From UBA4781 sp963556045 (GTDB lineage Bacteria > Chloroflexota > Anaerolineae > Anaerolineales > Anaerolineaceae), in the NCBI GenBank assembly GCA_963556045.3, contig CAUVYA020000002.1, positions 2,046,001 through 2,110,000 on the forward strand: a stretch of DNA of 64,000 nucleotides. Reading direction: 5' to 3'. Below, one piece after another: positions 50,592-60,026 of the stretch. Under the pieces are notes generated by a model. The model did not search any database. It was given only the letters and a program-made list of their open reading frames with translations, and was not told the origin of the DNA. Every line of letters begins with the position of its first letter. The stretch's first letter is position 1. The position numbers and the translations under genes are program-made.

Positions 50592-51542
50592 TTACCCCAG
50601 TAATTTTTTTACTTCTGGCAGCTGCCCCGCACTTCCTAATTTCTCGTTCTTATGTGCGATGAATTTTGCATATTCTTCCATGAACACGATTCCCGGTTTC
50701 CGCAGATCGAAATTCTCCGGGTGCTCCAGGAAATGTTCGCGGTGAACGCGCGTCCAAACCAGCCGCCCATCCGTATCAATGTTGATTTTGGTTACGCCTA
50801 ATTCTGCTGCTCGCTTGAATTGGTTGGCGTCCACCCCTCGAGCACCTTGCAGTTTGCCACCGGCTTTGTTAATTCGTTCCACTTCTTCTTGAGGAACAGA
50901 GCTGCTGCCGTGCATTACTAAGGGGAATCCCGGAAGTTCTTTTTGTATTTCCGAAAGCACATCGAAATGGAGTGATTGGCTTCCAGAGAATTTGAATGCG
51001 CCATGGCTGGTACCGATAGCAACAGCCAGAGAATCACATCCGCTGCGTTCAACAAATTCTTTTGCCTGAGCGGGATTGGTCAGACGTGCCTCATCTTCAC
51101 TGACCTGGATATGTTCTTCCACACCACCCAGTTGACCGAGTTCTGCTTCTACAACAATGCCTTTGGCATGTGCGGCTTCTACAACACGTTTTGTGATGGC
51201 GATATTCTCATCAAAACTGGCATGGCTGGCATCAATCATGACAGAGCTGTAAAATCCGCTATCAATGCAATCGTAGCAGGTTTCTTCATCACCATGGTCA
51301 AGGTGCACCGCGAAAATAGCTTCTGGAAAGACCTCATCTGCCGCACTGATCAAAGCCTGCAGCATGCGCTTGTCAGTATAATCTCTGGCACCTTTGCTGA
51401 TCTGGATGATGAAAGGTGCTTCACTCATCAAATTACCGCGGAATAAGCCCATGGTTTGTTCCAGGTTATTGATGTTGTAAGCGCCAATGGCATATTTCCC
51501 GTAAGCTGCTTCGAATAATTTTTTTGTAGTTACAATCATCAT
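50592..51542 (-). CDS. fba: Class II fructose-bisphosphate aldolase
   Basis: 316 residues. Zinc and catalytic residues lie in 'IFAVHLDHGDEETCYDCIDS' and 'VVEAELGQLGGVEEH', with 'AVAIGTSHGAFK', 'VMHGSSSVPQEEVERINKAG' and 'GVTKINIDTDGRLVW'. Cleaves fructose 1,6-bisphosphate in glycolysis; a related ketose-bisphosphate specificity is possible. AGGGAGTTT upstream of the ATG pair. Carries its own terminator. Confidence 0.93.
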   Translation of the reverse strand: MMIVTTKKLFEAAYGKYAIGAYNINNLEQTMGLFRGNLMSEAPFIIQISKGARDYTDKRMLQALISAADEVFPEAIFAVHLDHGDEETCYDCIDSGFYSSVMIDASHASFDENIAITKRVVEAAHAKGIVVEAELGQLGGVEEHIQVSEDEARLTNPAQAKEFVERSGCDSLAVAIGTSHGAFKFSGSQSLHFDVLSEIQKELPGFPLVMHGSSSVPQEEVERINKAGGKLQGARGVDANQFKRAAELGVTKINIDTDGRLVWTRVHREHFLEHPENFDLRKPGIVFMEEYAKFIAHKNEKLGSAGQLPEVKKLLG

Positions 51543-51647
51543 AAACTCCCTGTTATGTTTAAATATTTATTGTTAAACCAATGTATTATATCGCGCTTTC
51601 ATCTCGGTAATTTGTATAAACGCGTTAAAAATGTGTTAATGCTGGTT

Positions 51648-52355
51648 TTATTCCTGGTTTTTCCATTTCTTGCGGTCTTCGCGGTCAAGTGTGCGGGCTT
51701 CCTGAAATACCGTGATGAAAAAGATCACAAAAAGTAAAATTACGACGATTCCAACGATAATATCGTACAATCCGTATTCACCGAACGGAAGGAGTATCTT
51801 CGGATTTTTTACGAAGAAGATGAAGGTATTCGCCAGAATAGCGATCGCGCGGATCTCCGTGGGCCCAAATTTCCCATACGATATTTTGAATACACCACGT
51901 ACATTTGTCGTAATGTAAACCTGAATGGTCATGCAAAGGTAACCGATCAAACCGAACATTGCCAGGTTGAGATTAACATACGGCGATAAACCCAGACCGA
52001 CGAAAATGGTGATCTCACTGATAGTATCCACAATGTGGTCAATATAATAGCCGTATTTGGGGCGGGTCATTTTGCGAAATCGTGCCAGATTTCCATCAAG
52101 GCTGTCGCCAAACCAGTTCAGGATGAATCCAAAGCTTGCAAGCCACAAAAAATTATCATTATATTTGGTTGCCCAGTAACTGACACCGATCATTACAGCA
52201 GCCAATAAACCCAGAAAAGTAAGATGATCTGAGTTGACCCATTTGGGCATATGCTCTACCAGCCATTGAATTGCTGGTCGCTCGAGTGGACCTAAGAGAA
52301 TATCGTTAATGCGTTCATGCTCTGAGATATCACGACCTTTTTTTTGTTCTTCCAT
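51648..52355 (-). CDS. CDP-alcohol phosphatidyltransferase
   Basis: 235 residues, six spans. The family motif D-x2-D-G-x2-A-R-x8-G-x3-D-x3-D is seen in 'GDSLDGNLARFRKMTRPKYG' followed by 'YYIDHIVD'. Transfers a phosphatidyl group from CDP-diacylglycerol to an alcohol such as inositol phosphate or glycerol phosphate. It follows the acyltransferase gene by 20 nt, an arrangement like the phosphatidylinositol/mannoside loci of actinobacteria. Confidence 0.9.
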   Translation of the reverse strand: MEEQKKGRDISEHERINDILLGPLERPAIQWLVEHMPKWVNSDHLTFLGLLAAVMIGVSYWATKYNDNFLWLASFGFILNWFGDSLDGNLARFRKMTRPKYGYYIDHIVDTISEITIFVGLGLSPYVNLNLAMFGLIGYLCMTIQVYITTNVRGVFKISYGKFGPTEIRAIAILANTFIFFVKNPKILLPFGEYGLYDIIVGIVVILLFVIFFITVFQEARTLDREDRKKWKNQE

Positions 52356-52375
52356 ATTAATACTAATCCTTTCTT

Positions 52376-53281
52376 TTACTCGGGCATTTCTTCAAGAGCC
52401 CATGGCCAGACCGGATAGAACATAGACCATTGATTTGGGTGGGCACGGATAAATACTTCTGCCTGTTTTAACACTTTTTCTGCGTTTCGTTCCATTTCTT
52501 GCACAGGGTCATTATAGTGTTTTGGGTAGATCAGGTCTGAACCATCAATAATATAAGCCCCATCTTCCTTTCCGATACACGTCACTACAAGAATGGGTGT
52601 TTCTGTCTGGATTGCCAATTTGATGTATGTAACCGGTACCATGGAGGGGTAACCGAAAAATTTTGGGTGATATTTTGATTTATCGAGAGGACGGTCAAGT
52701 CCGGTGATGATGGCTTTCCCTTCTTGCAGGCGTTGTTTGCCAAGGCGTAAGGATTCAACTGACATTGGCATTACTTCAATGTCATACTCTCTTCGCAATT
52801 CATTCTGTTTCTGATATCCCTTGTTTGGGTTTGGATAGGAAAGTACCAGTATGTGATATCCGCTGTAGGTGATCGCTCTACCCGCCAGGTCAAAATTACT
52901 GAGATGAGGTGTTACCAGTAATGTTCCTTGCCCGCTTTCCCAGCGTTCATCCAGCGTTTTCTTTAGTTTTGGGGTGAACGTTACTTTTTTCAGGATAGCT
53001 TCGGGATCATCAATATTATGATAGAGGTCGAATAAACAGTATGCGGTGTGTTCGAAAACCTCGAGTACTTTTTGATCCAATTCGGCAGATGACAGTTTCT
53101 TATCACTGATCACCCATTGGTTGGCTCGTACACAGCGTACCATGGATGAATTCTCTCGTTTTGCGATTAACTTGCCAATAGAATGGGAAAGAGCGAACCC
53201 CGTTTTTTCTGGGAGCATTCTGGCAAGACCTTTTGCCAGGTTAACTCCTATTTCTCCGTTAATGGTATCTTGAAGGGACAT
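52376..53281 (-). CDS. LpxL/PatA-type lysophospholipid acyltransferase
   Basis: 301 residues. The acyltransferase His-Asp motif is 'VTPHLSNFDLAG' (H-x4-D), with 'ITGLDRPLDKSKYHPKFFG' as the substrate-site block and C-terminal 'PNQWSMFYPVWPWALEEM'. Similar to HtrB/LpxL and to phosphatidylinositol-mannoside acyltransferases. The partner phosphatidyltransferase gene next door suggests modification of a (glyco)phospholipid; lipid A genes are not present here. Acts at the inner face of the membrane. Confidence 0.87.
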   Translation of the reverse strand: MSLQDTINGEIGVNLAKGLARMLPEKTGFALSHSIGKLIAKRENSSMVRCVRANQWVISDKKLSSAELDQKVLEVFEHTAYCLFDLYHNIDDPEAILKKVTFTPKLKKTLDERWESGQGTLLVTPHLSNFDLAGRAITYSGYHILVLSYPNPNKGYQKQNELRREYDIEVMPMSVESLRLGKQRLQEGKAIITGLDRPLDKSKYHPKFFGYPSMVPVTYIKLAIQTETPILVVTCIGKEDGAYIIDGSDLIYPKHYNDPVQEMERNAEKVLKQAEVFIRAHPNQWSMFYPVWPWALEEMPE

Positions 53282-53345
53282 AGTTCATTAAATTTAACAT
53301 AGTTTTGTAAGATTGGAGTAAGAAAGTTCGCACATCACCTGCTGT

Positions 53346-54092
53346 CTAATTTTTATCATTATGGTTTTTGGGGGTATGTTCTTTATAAGCCTTTATCTGT
53401 CTTGATCGAATATCTGCGACTAATGAAGATTTCACCGGACTATGGGAATTATTGGGAGAACGGACTCCGCGACCGATCTGGAGATCAAAGATTTCCGTGG
53501 ATGTTGTGAGGTAAGCCACATTGGTGGCAGTGATCCCTCCGGTAAGATAAACAGACGTGCGCTTTCCTATCAGGTTGCGAATAGAGCAGATGTTTTCAAT
53601 AGATCTCACAGCATTATTATCAAACCACGAACTGGAGTTTGTTATTCCACTGGTGCGTATAGAGACAAATCCCAACTGCACTAATTTTTCAATTATCTGG
53701 ACACGATTTCTGGAATATTGCCATGCGAAATGACTGTGTAACCGAACAGGTCCACAATTCTTGTTTATCATTTCAATAGCCTGTCGATTTGGATTGTTCT
53801 CCTGGTCAATGAATTCGATCAAAAAATCCTGGATTCCCAATGCCTTCATAGCCTTCATGTCGCTGACGCAGGTTTCAATATCTTGATTACAGGGAATGGA
53901 ATTCCGTGTATGCGGTCGGATAAGGACGATCAACGGTAAGGTTACTCTGTCGCGAATTTGTGCAACCATGCCGATCGACGGAGTAACTCCTGTACTGGGA
54001 TAGTGGGAAAGAACAGTAAGGTGAGTGGCGCCCCCTTTTTCAGCTTCGATGGCGTCTTGCACTGTATCGACAATGATCTCTAAAACTGGCAT
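53346..54092 (-). CDS. cutC: CutC-family TIM-barrel protein
   Basis: 248 residues. 'LEIIVDTVQDAIEAEKGGAT', 'TPSIGMVAQIRDRVTLPLIV' and 'IRPHTRNS' follow CutC closely; 'RLHSHFAWQ' and 'IRTSGITNSSSW' continue the barrel. First linked to copper handling in E. coli, but the true function of the family is debated. Basic, Asn/His-rich C-terminal tail. Alone on its strand. Confidence 0.85.
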   Translation of the reverse strand: MPVLEIIVDTVQDAIEAEKGGATHLTVLSHYPSTGVTPSIGMVAQIRDRVTLPLIVLIRPHTRNSIPCNQDIETCVSDMKAMKALGIQDFLIEFIDQENNPNRQAIEMINKNCGPVRLHSHFAWQYSRNRVQIIEKLVQLGFVSIRTSGITNSSSWFDNNAVRSIENICSIRNLIGKRTSVYLTGGITATNVAYLTTSTEIFDLQIGRGVRSPNNSHSPVKSSLVADIRSRQIKAYKEHTPKNHNDKN

Positions 54093-54274
54093 ATGGTACC
54101 CCGATATTTTCTCGTTTGATGATCAATTAACATGTGGCAGGATAGAATGTTTTAAATTACGTAATCTCATATCCCCATGATGTAATCTTCAATTATCTAT
54201 AGATTCTATATCTTGTCAAATATTTTTGCTATCATCAGGGTCATTTCCGATTCTTCGGTATAATTCACAGGTTA

Positions 54275-54976
54275 TTGGAACTGGATGAAATAGACATGAA
54301 TGAAAAATTACATTTTACAACCTGTATCTTTGATTTTGATGGTGTTCTGGTTGATTCAGAAAATTATCTGGTAAAGCTGTGGGAAAAAGCGGCTCGTGAA
54401 TTTGGATTTGATTTTTGCCCGCAAGATTTTCATATTGGGCTTGGACGCAATCTGGATGATTACAGGCAAATTCTCTTTCAACGTTTTGGTGCGAAATTTC
54501 CATTTGATGTGGTGCATGACAAGGTTCAAAAAGAATTTCGAGAGATCATCAGGAGTGAAGGGCTGCCTCAGGTAGAAGGAGTTGCAGATGTTCGACTCTT
54601 CCTTGAAGAGAAGCATATCAAAATGGGGGTGGCAAGTTCCACCTACAGAGATGAGGTTTTGTTTCGCATGCAGCAGGCAGGATTAAGCGGTTTATTCCCG
54701 GTTATATTAGGCGGTGACGATATTCAACGCGCAAAACCGGCTCCTGATATATTTCTTAAAGCGGCAGAGTTATTGGGATCTAGCCCAGAGGAGTGCTTTG
54801 TGCTTGAGGATTCAGAGAACGGGGTACTGGCTGCAAAGAACGCAGGCATGCATGTTTTTGTAGTGAAAAATCTATGCCCGATCACGACCAACTTGCAAGA
54901 AAAAGCGGATGCAGTCTTCTCTTCGCATTACGAATTACTTGCTTATTTGCGCACAAACCGGTCAACTTTATTTTGA
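54275..54976 (+). CDS. HAD hydrolase, beta-phosphoglucomutase-like
   Basis: 233 residues from TTG 54275, or 226 from ATG 54296 ('MNEKLHFTTCIFDFDGVLVD'). Motif I 'FDFDGVLVDSE', motif II 'KMGVASSTYRDEV', motif III Lys in 'AKPAPDIF' and motif IV 'VLEDSENGVLAAKNAGM'. The helical cap (residues about 25-90) is the type found in phosphoglucomutase/phosphatase relatives. TATAAT at 54259-54264 suggests a very short 5' leader. Convergent overlap of 9 nt with the next gene. Confidence 0.88.
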   Translation: MELDEIDMNEKLHFTTCIFDFDGVLVDSENYLVKLWEKAAREFGFDFCPQDFHIGLGRNLDDYRQILFQRFGAKFPFDVVHDKVQKEFREIIRSEGLPQVEGVADVRLFLEEKHIKMGVASSTYRDEVLFRMQQAGLSGLFPVILGGDDIQRAKPAPDIFLKAAELLGSSPEECFVLEDSENGVLAAKNAGMHVFVVKNLCPITTNLQEKADAVFSSHYELLAYLRTNRSTLF

Positions 54977-55936
54977 TACAAGCTGCTCATAGAGAAGCTG
55001 CGTTTTGTAGGCTTCAGTTGCATTTGTATCGGGCTGCTGTCGTGTATGTACACAATGCAGAAAATGTTCGATCTCTGGAATGAATCCGCGATCCTGAAGG
55101 TCGGGCACCCAGCTGCCGGCACGATCTGTACCAAAAATTTCCTCATGGTCAGGATGACACACGACCAGGTTACGAAAAGCGTTCACATGCACGCTGCTCT
55201 GTTCTCCATGCAAAGTGACACTCTCCTGCCATGCACCTGCATTGTGAGAAGTAAGCAATACACCCATACCACTATCGGGTAATTGAAAGGTGCTGACAGC
55301 CCCCTGTAAAACACCGTTTTTCATCTCATGTTCTGTCTGAATGGGGTTTACTTCACCGCATAAAAAACGCAGCAAATCGATCTGATGGATGATATCTTCC
55401 AGATAGGCGTCTTGCAGCGAGGGATAGTGAGGGTGATTGCGATGCTTTTGAATGATCGCCATTTGGATCGATTTTCCCCCCATTATTTCTTTGGCTTTCC
55501 GGTATAGCGGGGAGTAGCGTCGATTGTATCCGACCATCAAGATGCGCTTTGTTTTTTCTGCCAGGGTTGCCAGTTCCAGGGCTTGCTGGCTGGTTTCGGT
55601 AAATGGTTTCTCGAGATATACATCCAATCCGTTCTCAAGTAAAGTTTTTGCCAGATTAAAATGCGATTCTTTATTTGTAAGTAAGAATGCGGCTTTTGCA
55701 TCCAGTTTGAGGATATCCTCAATTTGTGTTGTACCATACGGGATATTCCAGCGTGTGCGGGCAGCACGCATGTGCTCTTGCGTGCGGCTGTAGATGCCGC
55801 AAATATGGATGTTTTTCCACTGTGCTATTAAGGGATAATACGCTTTTTGGGTGATCGCTCCTGTTCCGAGAACAATAATCGGTAGTGGGTTTTGTGCACT
55901 TGTTTTATCGGTCACGGATGTTAACCTTTTCTCCAT
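54968..55936 (-). CDS. Gfo/Idh/MocA-family oxidoreductase
   Basis: 322 residues. N-terminal NAD(P) fold 'PIIVLGTGAITQKAYYPLIA' and the conserved dehydrogenase motif 'VYLEKPFTETSQQALEL' (E-K-P). Substrate domain has 'HRNHPHYPSLQDAYLEDIIH' as the His/Asp catalytic region. Probably acts on a sugar or inositol derivative. The start at 55936 is tentative; an upstream Met at 55963 is possible. Overlaps the second Gfo/Idh/MocA gene by about 30 nt, so they form one transcript. Confidence 0.85.
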   Translation of the reverse strand: MEKRLTSVTDKTSAQNPLPIIVLGTGAITQKAYYPLIAQWKNIHICGIYSRTQEHMRAARTRWNIPYGTTQIEDILKLDAKAAFLLTNKESHFNLAKTLLENGLDVYLEKPFTETSQQALELATLAEKTKRILMVGYNRRYSPLYRKAKEIMGGKSIQMAIIQKHRNHPHYPSLQDAYLEDIIHQIDLLRFLCGEVNPIQTEHEMKNGVLQGAVSTFQLPDSGMGVLLTSHNAGAWQESVTLHGEQSSVHVNAFRNLVVCHPDHEEIFGTDRAGSWVPDLQDRGFIPEIEHFLHCVHTRQQPDTNATEAYKTQLLYEQLVSK

Positions 55937-57035
55937 TCTGACTTGCTGAATAGTAGCAGGCATGCAGTAATTCCTGTGCTGCCAGTGCCTGTCTGAAATC
56001 AACCGGCGATTTTATTTTGTTATGAACGAACTGAAGGAAATCAACAATACAGGCAGTATGTGCGTCCATGAATCGTCCAAGCGATTGTTTACCATCCGGC
56101 CACATAGCAGGGTCATAATATTCTCTGTGCGGTGACTCGAACGATGATGTGATGCTGATCCACTGGTTTTTGGCAGCATCAAAGTACTGGACTTGATCGC
56201 CATTGACCAGGTCGATCTTCAGAGAACCGCGACTGCCGTAGATCTCGATCAAGGCTGTGTTGCCGGCGCCTCCGGATACACGGCTTACTTCCAGTGATCC
56301 GATTCCACCTCCCTGCATCCCCAGTGTGCACAATGCCCAGTCATCCACATCAACCTGCTGCGTTTTTCCCAGACCTGAAGGGCGCGCATCTATGAAAGTG
56401 CGGGTCTGGCATTGCAGCCAGCCAACATCTCCCAGCAAATAGCGGATGAGATCCAGAAAGTGGATTCCCAGATCGGTCAACGCGCCGCCCCCCGCGACTG
56501 ATTGCTCTAACCTCCATGAAATCGGTCGATTGGGGTCTAGATAGCTGCTGTGAAAGAAGCGGGAGTGAAAATGATGGATATCCCCAAGAGATTTGTTTTC
56601 CAGTATTTCTTTGGCAATACGGATTGCTCGTATATAACGGTATGTAAAGGCTGTATGAGTGATTGAATTCTTCTTTTCTGTTATTGTTACCAGATTTCTG
56701 GCATCCTCGATATCGCTGGTCAGTGGTTTTTCGCAGTATACAGCCAGGTTCTTCTCCACTGCTTTGAGAACCTGTTCGTAATGAAAGGAATTTGGGGAGC
56801 AAATATCAACTGCATCCAGATCTTGTTCCCAGAATTCGTCTTCAGCACTGGTGCATAATGGAATGTCAAGTGCTTGCAGCACAGCCTGGTCTTGTAAGGG
56901 ATGAGGTCGCAGCACTGCACATACCTTTGCCTGTATAGCCGGGTCGTTGTAGCAATAAGGAATGCTGTGATATGCGTTGGCATGTACCTTTCCGATGAAC
57001 CCAAAACCAATTAAGCCGATTTTATATGTTTTCAT
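55905..57035 (-). CDS. Gfo/Idh/MocA-family oxidoreductase
   Basis: 376 residues. 'KIGLIGFGFIGKVHANAYHS' (NAD-binding), 'VYCEKPLTSDIEDARNL' (E-K-P) and the active-site block 'GGALTDLGIHFLDLIRYLLG' (D-x3-H). Better conserved than its overlapping neighbour. Typical roles are sugar or inositol dehydrogenation or ketose reduction. The pair may carry out successive steps on one substrate; the substrate is unknown. Confidence 0.9.
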   Translation of the reverse strand: MKTYKIGLIGFGFIGKVHANAYHSIPYCYNDPAIQAKVCAVLRPHPLQDQAVLQALDIPLCTSAEDEFWEQDLDAVDICSPNSFHYEQVLKAVEKNLAVYCEKPLTSDIEDARNLVTITEKKNSITHTAFTYRYIRAIRIAKEILENKSLGDIHHFHSRFFHSSYLDPNRPISWRLEQSVAGGGALTDLGIHFLDLIRYLLGDVGWLQCQTRTFIDARPSGLGKTQQVDVDDWALCTLGMQGGGIGSLEVSRVSGGAGNTALIEIYGSRGSLKIDLVNGDQVQYFDAAKNQWISITSSFESPHREYYDPAMWPDGKQSLGRFMDAHTACIVDFLQFVHNKIKSPVDFRQALAAQELLHACYYSASQNGEKVNIRDR

Positions 57036-57129
57036 ATATCAATCCTGTGTAGTTGCTGAAATTCAATATGTTCCCATAGTGTAGGAGAAATCAATGGTTA
57101 TTTTGATTATAAATGATGAGCGTCTATTT

Positions 57130-58278
57130 TTACAAAAATAAAGGAAGGGGTGGTTGAACAACACTGTGTTTTCCGTCGATGGTGATGAATGGCAAACCAT
57201 TTTGTATTCGTATACCGGCTTTTGAGAGATCTGTGGCATCGCGGAAAGGATGAATGGAACGCAATTGGATGATCTTTTTTGCTCCTTTGCTCCCGATCCC
57301 CGGTATGCGCATTAGCGATTCCATATCTGCATGGTTGATTTCTACGGGTGTTTCTCGAAGATGGGTTTCAGCCCAGGCGGTTTTCGGATCTTTTTCAAGT
57401 GGTAGATTTGCCTGTTGGTCAAAAAGGAGATCTTCAGGTTGATACCCGTAATCACGGATCAGATAAGAAGCCTGGTACAAACGCAATTTTCGTTTCAAAG
57501 GGATGGCGGGATGATTCTCCATGGGAGTTCCACTATAGGGTTTTAGAGGAGAATAATAAGCTCTTTGTAGATGAATTGTATTGTAGAGGAATGCAGTTGT
57601 TTGCAGTAATTCATGATCGCTTTCTCCAGAACCACCGACCACAAACTGGGTGCAGACAGAAGGCCAGCGTCCCTTCCAGTTTGAAGGAGTCGCCGGAGTT
57701 TGTTTGATTTCTTGAGTCCATTTCAAAGGGTCTAATAATTTTTCAAAAGCGATTTTATCGGGAGAGAGATTTGATATTCTATCTGCACTCGGAGCTTCCA
57801 AATTGAGGGAAACGCGATCGGCAAACCGCATGATGTGTATTGCCTGTTCAAATTCAACTCCCGGCATGAACTTTACATGTAGATATCCTCTGAAATGGTA
57901 TTTCAATCGCAGGATCTCCATAGCTTTGATCAGGGAATCTTGAGTTCGTATTGGATCATCTACGACGGCGGAACTGATGAAGGCTCCATCAATCAGCCCG
58001 GCATGATAAAGATTATGGATCAGTGTGGCGTATTCATCAGGTTGAAAACTGGCACGCGGGTGATTGCTATCTTTGCGCATTGGACAGTAATAACAATTAT
58101 TACTGCAGCGTGAGCTGATGAGAGATTTGAACAAGCGCATTTTTTTACCATTAGGTAGAGTTGCGTGGGAAATATATACAGAATCAACATGATTTGCACA
58201 GGGCGGCTCTTCATTACCTTCCGGCATTTCAAGATGGTTGTGATAAGAAAGCAGGCTTAATTTTTCTGGAACCTCCAT
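57130..58278 (-). CDS. Radical SAM protein with C-terminal helix-hairpin-helix (putative DNA modification/repair type)
   Basis: About 382 residues. The radical SAM cluster is 'SSRCSNNCYYCPMRKDS' (C-x3-C-x2-C), followed by a TIM-barrel core ('VSLNLEAPSADRI', 'TQFVVGGSGESDHELL'). The C-terminal end has the DNA-binding helix-hairpin-helix 'LMRIPGIGSKGAKKIIQLR'. This architecture matches proteins annotated as putative DNA modification/repair radical SAM enzymes. The start is set at 58278, 6 nt after a TATAAT on the minus strand and without ribosome-binding site. The 70-residue upstream extension looks non-coding. Confidence 0.85.
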   Translation of the reverse strand: MEVPEKLSLLSYHNHLEMPEGNEEPPCANHVDSVYISHATLPNGKKMRLFKSLISSRCSNNCYYCPMRKDSNHPRASFQPDEYATLIHNLYHAGLIDGAFISSAVVDDPIRTQDSLIKAMEILRLKYHFRGYLHVKFMPGVEFEQAIHIMRFADRVSLNLEAPSADRISNLSPDKIAFEKLLDPLKWTQEIKQTPATPSNWKGRWPSVCTQFVVGGSGESDHELLQTTAFLYNTIHLQRAYYSPLKPYSGTPMENHPAIPLKRKLRLYQASYLIRDYGYQPEDLLFDQQANLPLEKDPKTAWAETHLRETPVEINHADMESLMRIPGIGSKGAKKIIQLRSIHPFRDATDLSKAGIRIQNGLPFITIDGKHSVVQPPLPLFL

Positions 58279-58366
58279 ATCACAATTATAGAACAAAAAT
58301 ACTATTAATACCATATCAAGAACAGGAACTGGGAAGTGATACATCAGAAAGAAAAGTTGGAATTGT

Positions 58367-59701
58367 TTATTCTTGTGGAATGATCTGATTGAGTATAGTT
58401 GGGATAACGGATATTGGAGTGTTAAGACGCACAAATTCCCGATTGATCCAGCCAAATGTATCTTTGTATGGAACGAGCAGCCAATCATTGTCCACGCTTT
58501 TTCCGATCACGATTGTGTTCTTTCCAGTTGGGAGACCGCCCAGAAAACGGGAATTAGCGCTGGCATTCTCTCGAATGTTCAAAGATTGATCTTCTTTATT
58601 CCAGGCTGTGATGGTTTTTGGTCTATCAACAGGAGGGAACAATTGTGTCGTTTCGTACATTTGAATTAAATCTACTCTATCGCGCTGGTTATAACTATCA
58701 AAATAACTTTCCAGCAGGGCGCTGTACGATTCAAGCAGATTCAGAATTTGTTGAAATTCCTCCCCTGTATTCGTAACTTGATTAAAACCTGCCTGCAGCA
58801 TTCTTGCATCCATATATTCGAGAAGATTATTTTTAAGGATCGCTAGACAATTATTAGTGTCAAGTGAAGTGACCCATCCTTTTAAAGTGGAGAGATCCAT
58901 AATCAGTGCTCTATATTCATCACCTGTCTGAACGGTTCTGCTAAGTAGAAACTCTGCTTTCATGTAAGCTTGAAAGAATTGATCGGTGATCTGCTTGAGT
59001 TCTACATCATTGCAGGGCTGCTGTTGATTGCCGTTTTGAACGGTTTGCAGGGGAATCGCCACAACGATCAGGCGGTGTGTATTGGATTTTTGCGGCCAGC
59101 AGGTGACCAGGGTAATCCGTTCATCGTCAGAAGGTAGTATCCAGCGGGCGTTTTCAAGTCTGATATCGAGTGGCTCATCTTTTTCAGGAAGGATCATCTT
59201 GTTTGCGACAACATATTGATGTAAAGTGTTATTGCTGTACAGGTTGATAATGTCGCCAACTTCTAACTCATTGATTTTCCCAAAGACTTCTCCGTATGCG
59301 TTATGATGCCCGCTCAGTACGGTATTCCCTATCTGTCCCAGAGCCGCTGAGTTTTCGTGATATCCGGCAGCGTATTCTTCTGGTACCAGATATTGGATGT
59401 ATTCTTGATCTTCCAGTGTGGTCGTTACCGCCCGCGCTATTTTAATGGGGGCATCCAGATTGATTTTGGGTATGATGATTCGATCTGGAATGTTCGCTTT
59501 AATAATGCTTTCACTGATAGGATCGGAAAAGGACACCTCTTCTTCTGGCGCAAGAATGGGAGCAAATCCTTCCTGATTGATCAGGCTGGAATATGTGCTG
59601 CTGGAATCGGTATCCTGAGAGACGATCATCATGACGATATTGAATCCGGCATAGATGATCAGGGCAATACCTAATAGGAAAAGAAGTCGACTTTTTTTCA
59701 T
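58367..59701 (-). CDS. Sortase (class D/E-like) fused to an SH3 domain
   Basis: 444 residues. N-terminal membrane anchor 'LLFLLGIALIIYAGFNIVMM'. The sortase barrel (about 75-225) has all three catalytic residues: His in 'VLSGHHNAYGEVF', Cys in 'LVTCWP' and Arg in 'NTHRLIVVA'. After a helical linker the C-terminus (about 375-435) is an SH3b domain ('SLNIRENASANSRFLGGLPT', 'DTFGWINREFVRL'). Sortases join proteins to envelope polymers or each other. No LPxTG substrate gene is next to it. TAGGATCA upstream. Confidence 0.87.
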   Translation of the reverse strand: MKKSRLLFLLGIALIIYAGFNIVMMIVSQDTDSSSTYSSLINQEGFAPILAPEEEVSFSDPISESIIKANIPDRIIIPKINLDAPIKIARAVTTTLEDQEYIQYLVPEEYAAGYHENSAALGQIGNTVLSGHHNAYGEVFGKINELEVGDIINLYSNNTLHQYVVANKMILPEKDEPLDIRLENARWILPSDDERITLVTCWPQKSNTHRLIVVAIPLQTVQNGNQQQPCNDVELKQITDQFFQAYMKAEFLLSRTVQTGDEYRALIMDLSTLKGWVTSLDTNNCLAILKNNLLEYMDARMLQAGFNQVTNTGEEFQQILNLLESYSALLESYFDSYNQRDRVDLIQMYETTQLFPPVDRPKTITAWNKEDQSLNIRENASANSRFLGGLPTGKNTIVIGKSVDNDWLLVPYKDTFGWINREFVRLNTPISVIPTILNQIIPQE

Positions 59702-59831
59702 TGATCCTAATTAAAACAGCAAACAATAGTATATATATGTACTTATGCTTCTCTAATATTATAGAAGGATTTCTGATAGTATTTTTATGTCACACTGATA
59801 TAATTCCGGTAGAAAGAAAGTAGGAGAAAAA

Positions 59832-60011
59832 ATGCGTTTAGGATATATTGAGATTATCGCACTGCTGGTGATTGTGATCCTGCTATTTGGACCAGGGCGA
59901 ATTGCGAAAGTTGCCGGTGAATTAGGACAGGGTATCAAGTCTTTTAAAGACGGACTCTCTGAATCGAAATCCGATGCAGAAGAAAAAACTGACGAGAAAA
60001 CCGATAAATAA
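59832..60011 (+). CDS. tatA: Twin-arginine translocase TatA/E subunit
   Basis: 59 residues, shorter than most ORF cut-offs. 'MRLGYIEIIALLVIVILLFG' is the membrane helix, then the 'FGPGRI' hinge (conserved Phe-Gly-Pro), the amphipathic helix 'AKVAGELGQGIKSFKDGL' and an acidic tail. TAGGAG upstream; a TATAAT at about 59799-59804 may be the promoter. First of tatA-tatB-tatC. Confidence 0.92.
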   Translation: MRLGYIEIIALLVIVILLFGPGRIAKVAGELGQGIKSFKDGLSESKSDAEEKTDEKTDK

Positions 60012-60026
60012 TCTATTGAATTAAGC

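Noticed and set aside
57130..58488. Longer radical SAM ORF starting at 58488
   Set aside because: The extra 70 residues look non-coding, overlap the 3' end of the sortase gene, and precede a plausible leaderless start at 58278.
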